DNA from: Rhizobium etli 8C-3
GTDB lineage: Bacteria > Pseudomonadota > Alphaproteobacteria > Rhizobiales > Rhizobiaceae
DNA length: 64,000 nucleotides
Direction: 5' to 3'
NCBI RefSeq assembly: GCF_001908375.1
Contig: NZ_CP017241.1
Coordinates: forward strand, 1,181,001 to 1,245,000
Below are positions 18,842-29,062 of this stretch, in pieces. The position numbers and the translations under genes are program-made. Under the pieces are notes generated by a model that saw only the letters and a program-made list of their open reading frames with translations, made no database searches and was not told the DNA's origin. Numbering within the stretch: position 1 is the first letter of the stretch; the number at the start of each line of letters is the position of its first letter.

Positions 18842-21159
<2,318 letters not shown>

Positions 21160-21213
21160 TAGCCTTGATCCCTCGTGCGATTCGCAGCGCCGCTCGCTCG
21201 AACCTCACTCACT

Positions 21214-21229
21214 GAATCATTACTGATTC
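21214..21229 (-). promoter_or_regulatory. Paired GANTC (CcrM) sites upstream of pleC
   Basis: GAATCA at 21214-21219 and TGATTC at 21224-21229 form a palindrome with a 4-bp spacer. It holds two GANTC methylation sites, 55-70 bp upstream of the pleC start codon. CcrM methylates GANTC in alphaproteobacteria, and GcrA-dependent cell-cycle promoters often carry such sites. Confidence 0.4.
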
Positions 21230-21339
21230 GCCGTGTCCAGAGGGAAAGGTAAAAATCTGTTAACTATCTATACGTGCTAGTTTTTTTGTCGACCCGTTTC
21301 GGGGGCTGGCTGGATCGCGTGATGCCTTGGGCAAGCAAA

Positions 21340-23988
21340 TCACCCCTTGAGCGTGCGTTCGACGATGTCGCGCACGTCCGTCGAAAGGGCGGGTGCCTGT
21401 TCGATCTGCATCAGGGCGGCGCGGGCCAAACCGGCGCGTACCGGCTCAAGCGACCGCCATGAACGCATGGATGTCAGAATGCGGGCGGCAAGCTGCGGAT
21501 TGCGCTGGTCGATATCGAGAATCTCGCGGGCCAGGAAGCGATAGCCTTCGCCATCAGCCCGGCCGAAGCCGGTGGGATTGGTGAAGGCAAACGTGCCGAC
21601 GAGGGCACGAACCCGGTTCGGATTGGTGCGATTGAAGAGCGGATTCTTCATCAGCTTGCGGACCCGGTCGAGCGCGCTGGCGCCAGGGATGGTCGCCTGC
21701 ACTGAGAACCACTTGTCGATGACGAGGGCGTTCTGCGCGAAGTGGTCCCGGAATGTCGAAAGGGCGGTGATCGCTTCACCGCTTTCGGGAAAGCGGTGGG
21801 CAAGGACCGTCAGCGCGTGCAGCTTTTCGGTCATGTTGTTGGCGGCGTCGAACGCGGCCTTGGCGCGTGCCGGGCTGTTCTCTGCATAGGAAAGATAGGT
21901 CAGCGCAGTATTGCGTAGCGCCCGGCGCCCGGCACTTTTTGCGTCAGGGCTGAAGTCTCCCGGCGTTGTCATTTTCTCGAAGAGACCGGTAAAGATTGCC
22001 ACGCCACGATCTGCAATCTGCTTCATGACGGCCTGGCGACCGGCATGGATCGCGTCCGGGTCGTTGTTGCTGCCGAGTTCGCGGGAGATATCGGATTCAC
22101 TCGGCAGGGCGAGTGCCTGGGCGCGGAAGGCGGGTTCAAGGCCCTCGTCGGCGGCGGCATGCAGCAGTGCATCGACGGAGGTCTGTTCGCAGTCAATCGC
22201 CTTGCCTTCACGCGCATCGCGCGCAGCCTTCAGCAGGTTCGGCAATGCCAGATCGGTCAGCGCCTGCCATCGAGCGAAATGGTCCGTCTCGTGGCGGGCG
22301 AGCAGCGCAAGGTCGGCGGGGCTTTGGTCGAGGTGCAGGTTGATCGGCGCCGAAAAGCTGCGGTTGATCGAGACGACCGGCCGCGAGCCGATGCCGTGGA
22401 AGACAGCGGTCTGCGTTCTGCCGGTGAGATGCAGCACCTCGCCGGTATATTCGGCTCCCTCGACAATGGCCGGTTCGATCTTGCCGCCGTTCTCGCCGAA
22501 CAGGGCGAGGCTGAGCGGGATATGCATCGGCTTCTTGTCGGTTTGGCCCGGCGTCGCAGGAACCATCTGCTCCAGCGACAGGCTGAAGGTCCTGGCGGTC
22601 GCATCGTAGCTGCCGGAGGCGGTGACGAGCGGCGTGCCGGCCTGGTGGTACCAAAGGGAGAACTGCGCAAGGTCGCGGCCGCTTGCATCCTCGAAGCACT
22701 TGACGAAATCCTCGATCGTGACCGCCTGGCCGTCATGGCGATCGAAATAGATGTCCATGCCCTTCTTGAAGGTCTCCCTGCCGAGCAGGGTAGCGATCAT
22801 GCGGGTGACCTCGCTGCCCTTCTCGTAGACCGTTGTCGTATAGAAGTTATTGATTTCACGATACTTCGTCGGACGAACCGGGTGGGCAAGAGGGCCGGCG
22901 TCTTCCGGAAACTGCTCCGACTTCAGATGCCGGACCTCGGCAATGCGCTTGACCGGACGCGAGCGCTGATCGGAGGAGAACTCATGGTCGCGATAGACGG
23001 TCAGGCCTTCCTTGAGGCAGAGCTGGAACCAGTCGCGGCAGGTAATGCGGTTGCCGGTCCAGTTGTGGAAATATTCATGCGCGATGATCGCTTCGATATT
23101 GGCATAGTCGGCATCGGTTGCGGTTTCCGGATCGGCGAGAACGTATTTGTCGTTGAAGATATTGAGGCCCTTGTTCTCCATTGCCCCCATGTTGAAGTCG
23201 GAAACGGCGACGATCATGAAGATGTCGAGATCGTATTCGCGTGCGAAGACCTCCTCGTCCCACTTCATGGAGCGCTTCAGGGCATCCATGGCATAGGCTG
23301 CACGCGGCTCCTTGCCGTGCTCGACGTAGATCTTCAGCGCGACCTCGCGGCCGGACATCGTCGTGAACGTGTCATCGACGACGCCGAGATCGCCGGCGAC
23401 GAGCGCAAAGAGATAGCTCGGCTTCGGATGCGGATCGAACCAGGCGGCGAAATGCTTGCCGTCGCCATAGCCGGCGCCGCCGAGGAAGTTGCCGTTGGAA
23501 AGCAGAAGCGGGTTGGCGGCCTTATCGGCGATGATGTTGACAGTATAGGGCGCCAGAACATCCGGACGGTCCGGGAAATAGGTGATGCGGCGGAAGCCTT
23601 CGGCCTCGCATTGGGTGCAGTAGATGCCGCCCGTGCGGTAGAGGCCCATAAGCTGGGTATTGGCTTGCGGATTGATGATCGTCGTGATCGTCAGTTCGAA
23701 GGGATCGGCTGCGGGAAGGTTGTAGACGGTCAGGCTATCGGCTGTCGCCGTATACTGTTTTGCCGGCATTTCCATCTGGTCGAAGAGCAGGCCGGAAAGG
23801 GAAAGCTCGTCGCCGTCCAGAACAAGCGGCGCTTTCGGATCGGCACCTTCGCGGCGATGGAAGATCAATCGCGCTTCGACTTTTGTTTCTGTGGGATCGA
23901 GCTCGAAGGTCAGGTCCACGCGTTCCAGGACGAAATCGGTGGGGCGGTAGTCTGCCAGATTGATGACCTGGCCCGTGTCTGTACGCAT
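21340..23988 (-). CDS. pepN: Aminopeptidase N
   Basis: An 882-residue M1-family zinc aminopeptidase of the E. coli PepN type, about the usual length. The substrate-binding GAMENKGLNIFN motif and the zinc site HEYFHNW, followed by the glutamate in LCLKEGLTVYRD, are intact. The C-terminal half is the helical domain of the family. It removes N-terminal residues from cytosolic peptides. AGGGAA lies 6 nt before the ATG. It has no operon partner: pleC lies 180 bp downstream on the same strand and the MCP-like gene 176 bp upstream. Confidence 0.95.
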   Translation of the reverse strand: MRTDTGQVINLADYRPTDFVLERVDLTFELDPTETKVEARLIFHRREGADPKAPLVLDGDELSLSGLLFDQMEMPAKQYTATADSLTVYNLPAADPFELTITTIINPQANTQLMGLYRTGGIYCTQCEAEGFRRITYFPDRPDVLAPYTVNIIADKAANPLLLSNGNFLGGAGYGDGKHFAAWFDPHPKPSYLFALVAGDLGVVDDTFTTMSGREVALKIYVEHGKEPRAAYAMDALKRSMKWDEEVFAREYDLDIFMIVAVSDFNMGAMENKGLNIFNDKYVLADPETATDADYANIEAIIAHEYFHNWTGNRITCRDWFQLCLKEGLTVYRDHEFSSDQRSRPVKRIAEVRHLKSEQFPEDAGPLAHPVRPTKYREINNFYTTTVYEKGSEVTRMIATLLGRETFKKGMDIYFDRHDGQAVTIEDFVKCFEDASGRDLAQFSLWYHQAGTPLVTASGSYDATARTFSLSLEQMVPATPGQTDKKPMHIPLSLALFGENGGKIEPAIVEGAEYTGEVLHLTGRTQTAVFHGIGSRPVVSINRSFSAPINLHLDQSPADLALLARHETDHFARWQALTDLALPNLLKAARDAREGKAIDCEQTSVDALLHAAADEGLEPAFRAQALALPSESDISRELGSNNDPDAIHAGRQAVMKQIADRGVAIFTGLFEKMTTPGDFSPDAKSAGRRALRNTALTYLSYAENSPARAKAAFDAANNMTEKLHALTVLAHRFPESGEAITALSTFRDHFAQNALVIDKWFSVQATIPGASALDRVRKLMKNPLFNRTNPNRVRALVGTFAFTNPTGFGRADGEGYRFLAREILDIDQRNPQLAARILTSMRSWRSLEPVRAGLARAALMQIEQAPALSTDVRDIVERTLKG

Positions 23989-24164
23989 GGTGTTCCCTGA
24001 AGACCTTCATCGATATGGGCTGGGACAGACGCGAGTGCTCTGCCATAGGTTTTGCAGCATCATCACATCAAAGTCTGAACCAAACTTAAAGCGAAATGGA
24101 GGCAGTGCAAGTTTTGATGGCCGCAATTGGCCGAGGCTCCTGGATACAAGCGGACGAGCGTGCA

Positions 24165-25268
24165 CTACCTGAAATTGAGCGCGGCCTTTATGGCAGCATC
24201 GTCTTCCGTCTGCTGGACGACGACGCCGTGCCACCCGAGACCGTCATAATCCTCGTATCCCAGGGTCTTCGCAAAGGCGACGATCGATCCGTTGTTGTCA
24301 TAGTAGCTGCCGCGGGATCGGCCTGTGTGATTTTGCAGTGCGAAGTGGGTAAACAGGAGCTCCGGTTTGCTTGCGGCGATGATCCTGCTTGCGCCGTCGA
24401 GCAGCATGACGGTCGTCTTGTCCGCGACCTGCGGCGGCAGGTTGGCCTCCTTGTCGACGATCGCCTGCCCCTGGTTCTGCCAATCGAAATAGACGCCGAG
24501 CATCCCGACGATCGGCCCGTCGACTTTGCCGCCTTCGCGGACGCCGGTGGCATAGACGAGCGCAGTCCGGCCGTCGTGCAGCGGGCTGGGGCCCACCTCG
24601 CCGACGATGTAGTCGTCGCCGCACCTGCAATGCGCCGCCGCTTGGAACCAGGCGTCGCCGGCAAGCGAACGATTGGCGACCTTGCGCTGGAACTCGGGAT
24701 TTGCCGAGGCGACGATACGCCCCGAAAGATCGGTCAGCACGAGGTCAAGATAGACCGTGTAGAACCGCTTTATCACGCCGAGCCGCTCGGCCGCAAAGCT
24801 CGCCTTGTCCTTGCCCGGCTCCTGCAGGGCCTGCCACAATGCGGTATCGGTTGCCCACCATCTCACGTCAGCCGTCCGTTCGAACAGGTTGCGCACGATA
24901 AGCTGGACGAGTGTTTGCGCAAGGTCGGTCAACCTGACGCCTTCCATCTCCTTCACCAGCGATTCGGCCATCGAGCGCGACAGCCCGATGCGGCCAAGGA
25001 CGTTGTTCTCGAATTTTCCAGCGATGTCGCTTGCGACCTGCGCCAGGCGCTGTACTTCGTTGGCAACGACGGCAAAGCCCTTGCCGGCCTCGCCTGCGCG
25101 GGCGGCCTCGATCAGTGCGTTGATCGCCAGCAGCTTGATCTGCTTGACCACATGCGTGTTGGCTGCACTGAAGTGCTCGAGATCGGTACCGATGCCCTCG
25201 GTCACGATGCGCATGGATCGCGGTGTTGCGGTCTGCTGTGTCTGATCGCTTGTCTTCAGCGGCATCAT
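24165..25268 (-). CDS. Soluble chemoreceptor-like protein with C-terminal sensor domain
   Basis: A 367-residue protein with reversed domain order. Residues about 40-85 hold the MCP signalling tip ([20 protein letters not shown], then [12 protein letters not shown]). Residues about 130-360 look like a Cache/PAS-like ligand-binding domain ([29 protein letters not shown]). No membrane helix or signal peptide is visible, so it should be cytosolic. Only about 40 residues precede the tip, so the usual methylation helices are missing on that side. It may act on a Che-type array or another coiled-coil partner. It stands alone between pepN and a divergent transporter gene. Confidence 0.78.
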   Translation of the reverse strand: MMPLKTSDQTQQTATPRSMRIVTEGIGTDLEHFSAANTHVVKQIKLLAINALIEAARAGEAGKGFAVVANEVQRLAQVASDIAGKFENNVLGRIGLSRSMAESLVKEMEGVRLTDLAQTLVQLIVRNLFERTADVRWWATDTALWQALQEPGKDKASFAAERLGVIKRFYTVYLDLVLTDLSGRIVASANPEFQRKVANRSLAGDAWFQAAAHCRCGDDYIVGEVGPSPLHDGRTALVYATGVREGGKVDGPIVGMLGVYFDWQNQGQAIVDKEANLPPQVADKTTVMLLDGASRIIAASKPELLFTHFALQNHTGRSRGSYYDNNGSIVAFAKTLGYEDYDGLGWHGVVVQQTEDDAAIKAALNFR

Positions 25269-25571
25269 GGAGGTGATCCTGGCAACTGTTGAAGTGGCAG
25301 TTATGAAAATGATCGCTGCGTCTTGGTGAAATCAATGCGAGTTTATGGTTCTCAAAAGATTAAGACTTGAAATGTCCAATCAAACATTTTTGGGCAGGTC
25401 TCTTTTGTGCCGATTTTTTGTGCAGTTTTGCGTCGAAATGCGGGGGTGTTGGATCCGCTGTGTTTTTTTCTGATTTTGGCCTGTTCTTCGTGCGCAGGGC
25501 CTGCCACAGTTACGGCGCGTCGAGTCTGACGTGTTTCCCCGCTCCAAGCTACTGACGCGCGAGTTTCTGAC
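25269..25571. other. Divergent intergenic region, MCP-like gene / DMT gene
   Basis: A 303-bp AT-rich gap (T-rich from about 25380 to 25500) that must hold the promoters of both flanking genes. A minus-strand open frame crosses it but has no protein-like pattern. No palindrome or RNA gene stands out. Confidence 0.4.
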
Positions 25572-26510
25572 ATGCAGTCGGCTTTCGAAAATCCGATGAG
25601 AGGAATCCTGATGAAGGTCTCATCGGTGGTGGTCTTTCTCGGTATGCAGACCTTCATCAAGCTTGCCGGTGCCGATGTCGCGCCGGGGCAGGTGACCTTC
25701 TATCGCTCTTTCTTCGCGCTCTTCCCGATAATGGGTTATCTTGCCTATCGCCGACAGTTGCGGGTAGCCTTCCACACGGCAAATCCGATTGGCCATCTGA
25801 AGCGGGGCACGATTGGCATCCTTTCCATGGGCTTCGGCTTTTACGGCCTGCTGCACCTGCCGTTGCCGGAGGCGATTGCCCTTGGCTATGCGACACCCTT
25901 GGTCGCGGTCATTTTCGCGGCAGTCTTTCTCGGGGAGACGGTCAGAATATACCGTTGGAGCGCGGTTTTCTTCGGTATCATAGGCGTTGCCATCGTCTCA
26001 TGGCCCAAGCTTACGCTTTTCAGGCAGGGCGGCATGGCGGCAGAGCAGGGGGTCGGAGCGTTATGTGTCCTGATTGCCGCCGTGCTTGCCGGCATGGCGA
26101 TGATCCAGGTCCGCAAGCTCGTCGAGGAGGAGAGGACAGCGACGATCGTTCTCTATTTCTCGATGATCGCATCGCTCTTTTCTCTCGCGACGCTGCCGTT
26201 CGGCTGGGCCTCGCTCGACCTCAAAACGATGCTCCTGCTGGTCTGCGCGGGCTTTTGCGGCGGCGTGGGACAAATCCTTCTGACGGAGAGCTATCGTCAC
26301 GCTGATGTATCGACAGTGGCGCCGTTCGAATACACGTCGATCCTGCTTGGCGGCATTGTCGCCTATTTCTTGTTTGGCGATGTTCCTGGCGTCCATATGA
26401 TGGTGGGAACGGCGATCGTCATCGCCGCCGGCATATTCATCATCTACCGGGAGCATCAACTCGGGTTGGAGCGCCGCAAAGCCCGCAAGGCCGGCACGCC
26501 GCAGCCCTGA
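25572..26510 (+). CDS. DMT-family (EamA) permease
   Basis: A 312-residue inner-membrane protein with ten hydrophobic helices in two EamA halves. The FYRSFFALFP motif after helix 2 and the TVAPFEYTSILLGG stretch in the second half are typical of rhizobial RhtA/YddG-like exporters. The first ATG (25572) has no good Shine-Dalgarno site; the in-frame ATG at 25611 has GAGGAA 6 nt before it but would shorten helix 1. The substrate is unknown, possibly an amino acid or other metabolite exported. Monocistronic, with a weak hairpin after the stop at about 26519-26537. Confidence 0.85.
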   Translation: MQSAFENPMRGILMKVSSVVVFLGMQTFIKLAGADVAPGQVTFYRSFFALFPIMGYLAYRRQLRVAFHTANPIGHLKRGTIGILSMGFGFYGLLHLPLPEAIALGYATPLVAVIFAAVFLGETVRIYRWSAVFFGIIGVAIVSWPKLTLFRQGGMAAEQGVGALCVLIAAVLAGMAMIQVRKLVEEERTATIVLYFSMIASLFSLATLPFGWASLDLKTMLLLVCAGFCGGVGQILLTESYRHADVSTVAPFEYTSILLGGIVAYFLFGDVPGVHMMVGTAIVIAAGIFIIYREHQLGLERRKARKAGTPQP

Positions 26511-26651
26511 TCGGATCCAGGTGGAAATCCGCCTGACTATTGTCCGACCCCGGCCGGAATGCACTGGCGAAATTTAAGGATACCAATCGGCTTCCAAATG
26601 TGGTTTCTGAATATGACGAAACTTCATTTATTCAAAGCCTTGCATGTCTGA

Positions 26652-27614
26652 TTGGCCGCTGATGCCCGGACGCTGGTCCCCCTGCTTGGCTGCTTTGAAC
26701 CCTGGCTTGCGAGCGGGACGCCCATGAAATTTACGGCAGAAGAGCTGGCGCGGCACCCTGATTTTCTGCTCAGCATCCGTCACCTGGCCGGGACTTTGCG
26801 CGGCATGTTCCAAGCCGGTCCGCGCCTTGCCCGTCTGCTCACATCGCACCAGCGCTGGCTCCTCACCCAGACGGCCTATGCGCTCGCCATGCACTACGAT
26901 CCTGGCGACCCCTCTTCGGGTTTCTCCGCAGTTTCGCTGACGACGCTGATAACGAAACACAAGGTCGCGAGCCGCAACACGGTTTTGAACTTCATCGAAG
27001 AGCTCCTCACCTATCGCTTCATCACCCATGCGCCCGGAGAAGAGCGCCGCCGCCCGCGCCATTTCGAACCGGCCGAAGTCAGCAACCAGGCAATGTACGG
27101 CTGGCTTCTCGCCAATCTCGTCGCGCTCGACATGTTAGACGACGGCGACCGCGCCGCCTGCCTGCAGGCGCATCCGCAACTCCTTCGGATTGCCCAGCCG
27201 CTGGTTGCCCGCGCCTGCCTCGAAGATGCGGCCTGGCGGGAGCCGCCGGAGCCAATTGCGCTCTTTCTTTGGACGGAAGCGGGCGGTCTGGTCGTCGACC
27301 AACTCATGGCTCGAATTGACCTTGACGGTGCCGACACGGAAAGGTTCGACGTCGGCCGCGTCGAAACGCGCAATCTGGCAGGCGATTTCATGATGTCGCG
27401 AACGCACCTTCAGCGCCTCTTTGCCAAGGCGGTGCAACAAGGCTGCCTTGGCTGGTATGACGAGCCCAGGAAGACGCGGTTATGGGTGTCGCGCAATTTC
27501 GTCTGGCAATATTGCGGCTGGCAGGCGATCAAGTTTGCCTATGTCGAGCACGCATTTCACATTGCCCGGGCAAAACTGGAGGGCGTGCCGGTCAAAGTGC
27601 TGGCGCAAGCCTAA
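26652..27614 (+). CDS. Orphan protein with two helix-turn-helix-like segments
   Basis: A 320-residue cytosolic protein I cannot place in a named family. Residues about 95-125 (LTTLITKHKVASRNTVLNFI) look like a winged-helix recognition segment. A second HTH-like stretch lies near 240-275 (NLAGDFMMSRTHLQRLFAKA). The rest is helical. It is likely a transcription regulator. The first possible start is a TTG right after an in-frame stop and has no Shine-Dalgarno site; the ATG at 26724 has GGGA about 6 nt upstream and may be the true start. Its stop overlaps the stop of a convergent microprotein gene. Confidence 0.6.
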   Translation: MAADARTLVPLLGCFEPWLASGTPMKFTAEELARHPDFLLSIRHLAGTLRGMFQAGPRLARLLTSHQRWLLTQTAYALAMHYDPGDPSSGFSAVSLTTLITKHKVASRNTVLNFIEELLTYRFITHAPGEERRRPRHFEPAEVSNQAMYGWLLANLVALDMLDDGDRAACLQAHPQLLRIAQPLVARACLEDAAWREPPEPIALFLWTEAGGLVVDQLMARIDLDGADTERFDVGRVETRNLAGDFMMSRTHLQRLFAKAVQQGCLGWYDEPRKTRLWVSRNFVWQYCGWQAIKFAYVEHAFHIARAKLEGVPVKVLAQA

Positions 27615-27760
27615 AGCGCGATCGCCGAGATTTCTTCGACCGGCGAATCCTGCCTGGCGGTCGAAAGTTCGCGCTGATATTCCTTGGCGGCGCAGACGGC
27701 AGCGCGGATATGCTCGATCGTGTCGATATTGCGCAGAAGCGAAACGAGAACTGCAGACAT
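27611..27760 (-). CDS. 49-residue microprotein
   Basis: A short frame from the ATG at 27760 encodes 49 residues beginning MSAVLVSLLRNIDTIEHIRA and ending EEISAIAL. GGAG sits 7 nt before the ATG. The sequence is amphipathic and helical, with a hydrophobic start, one cysteine and an acidic tail. It lies 43 bp behind the 63-residue gene on the same strand, and its stop overlaps the stop of the convergent HTH gene. Function unknown. The ribosome site, the tight fit between genes and the protein-like composition support it being real. Confidence 0.5.
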   Translation of the reverse strand: MSAVLVSLLRNIDTIEHIRAAVCAAKEYQRELSTARQDSPVEEISAIAL

Positions 27761-27803
27761 CACAAAACTCCGATCGCGCGCCCGAAGCAGGGCCGCGCGC
27801 TCA

Positions 27804-27995
27804 TCAGTATTCCTGGAAATCCACGAAGATTGCCGAGGGCCGGGTGGTGCGGCCGCCGATACCGGTCCCGCGGGCGATCATTTGCTCGTTGGTCGCAAAG
27901 CCGAAGCGGCTGTAGCCCTGCGTGATGCGAGCCGGATCGCTTGCAAGGCGGAGGGTTTCAAACCCGCTATGAATAGGACGAAAACTTGCGTTCAT
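27804..27995 (-). CDS. 63-residue small protein of unknown function
   Basis: Encodes a 63-residue soluble protein beginning MNASFRPIHSGFETLRLASD and ending TRPSAIFVDFQEY. It is basic and aromatic-rich, with no signal peptide or membrane helix. AGGA lies 11 nt upstream of the ATG. It is followed by the 49-residue gene, so the two may form a bicistronic unit. An ATTGCAG/CTGCAAT palindrome lies about 45-70 bp upstream. I recognise no family. Confidence 0.5.
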   Translation of the reverse strand: MNASFRPIHSGFETLRLASDPARITQGYSRFGFATNEQMIARGTGIGGRTTRPSAIFVDFQEY

Positions 27996-28037
27996 TGCCT
28001 TGGTTCCTGTCAGATTCCTCCCAAGACAAGATCATAT

Positions 28038-28064
28038 ATTGCAGTGCAGCATCGATTCTGCAAT
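28038..28064 (-). promoter_or_regulatory. Palindromic operator candidate upstream of the microprotein pair
   Basis: ATTGCAG at 28038-28044 and CTGCAAT at 28058-28064 form a perfect 7-bp inverted repeat with a 13-bp spacer. A TATGAT-like element lies just downstream on the minus strand. It starts about 43 bp upstream of the 63-residue gene, so it is placed like a regulator site at the promoter. Confidence 0.38.
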
Positions 28065-28129
28065 GCGTCATAATAGGATACAGCCATGCGGGAAATGCAT
28101 GGGTTGTTTCATGAAAACTTAATGATTGG

Positions 28130-29005
28130 CTATTTTCTAATCAGGCCGAGCGACTTGAGCCGTGCCTGAAACGCCAGGAGATCACTCCAAGCCAGTCGCT
28201 TGTTGATCGGCGCGGTCAGGAGATCCTGCGGGTGAAGCGTCGCGATTGCCGGTATCGTCAGCGGCCCGGCACCGATCTCCTTCCACTGCCCACGCAGGCC
28301 GTGGATGGTGTCGTTCTCTCCGAAGAAGAAGCGGGCGGCGAAATTGCCGAACAGCAGGATGACCTTCGGTTCGGCAAGCGCGATCTGGCGTTCGATGAAG
28401 GGACGGCAGATTTCCATCTCGGCGACAGAGGCGACACGGTTGCCCGGCGGGCGCCAGGGAATGACCTGCGTCAGAAGAATGCTGTCGCGATCGAGCCCGA
28501 TGGCCGACAGCATCCTGTTGAGAAGCTCTCCACCGCGCCCGGCAAAAGGCCTACCTTCGCGGTCGTCGTCGGCGCCAGGTGCCGAGCCGATCACCATAAT
28601 GCCGCTTGCGGCGTTGCCCGTCGCAAAGATCGTCGAACGCGCACTGTGCTTGAGATTGCAGCCGTTGAAGGCTTCGATCGCGGTCTTGAGCTCGGCGAGC
28701 GATCGCGCACTCTCGGCCGCAAAGCGGGCGTGCTGCACGGCTTCGCCATCAGGAATGGCAGGCTGCGGCCGAGGGGCTGGGCGCTCAGCCGGCGCTTCGC
28801 CTTGACGTTGCCTCGCCGCTGGCCGCTCGGACCGGATCGGGCTTTGCGCTGGAGCGGCGGCGCTTCGCCGCGCCGCCTTCATCGCCTCGAACTCGGCGAA
28901 GCGGTCGACTGCATCTTCCTCCAGCAGCCATTCGACACCGGCTTCTGCATGGAAGTGCAGAAGCGCGGCAAGCTCGGCCGGGGAGAGTTCGTCGACGCAG
29001 ACCAT
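28130..29005 (-). CDS. Uracil-DNA glycosylase family protein, family 4-like, divergent
   Basis: A 291-residue protein. The first 90 residues are a Pro/Arg/Ala-rich extension. The domain from about 105 follows the UDG family 4/5 pattern: a first cysteine at 116 (FNGCNLKH), motif 1 GSAPGADDDREGRPF at 140-154, RPPGNR at 185-190, C200 in EICRPF and the H258-P loop. Motif 1 reads GSAPG where family 4 enzymes normally have GEAPG, and only one cysteine is seen where a CxxC pair often binds the 4Fe-4S cluster. It probably removes uracil or deaminated bases, but activity is uncertain. It lies 57 bp behind the Hsp70-like gene, on the same strand. Confidence 0.8.
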   Translation of the reverse strand: MVCVDELSPAELAALLHFHAEAGVEWLLEEDAVDRFAEFEAMKAARRSAAAPAQSPIRSERPAARQRQGEAPAERPAPRPQPAIPDGEAVQHARFAAESARSLAELKTAIEAFNGCNLKHSARSTIFATGNAASGIMVIGSAPGADDDREGRPFAGRGGELLNRMLSAIGLDRDSILLTQVIPWRPPGNRVASVAEMEICRPFIERQIALAEPKVILLFGNFAARFFFGENDTIHGLRGQWKEIGAGPLTIPAIATLHPQDLLTAPINKRLAWSDLLAFQARLKSLGLIRK

Positions 29006-29062
29006 AGGGCGACCTTAGCGAAGTGGCAGCAGCAAAGATAGGGCGGGCGCCGCGCTCTGGGA

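Noticed and set aside
22045..24000. Plus-strand 651-residue frame opposite pepN
   Set aside because: Long only because of codon bias on the other strand; the minus-strand aminopeptidase has intact catalytic motifs.
25352..25660. Minus-strand 102-residue frame across the DMT promoter
   Set aside because: It overlaps the start of the DMT gene, has mixed composition without a domain and no ribosome site.
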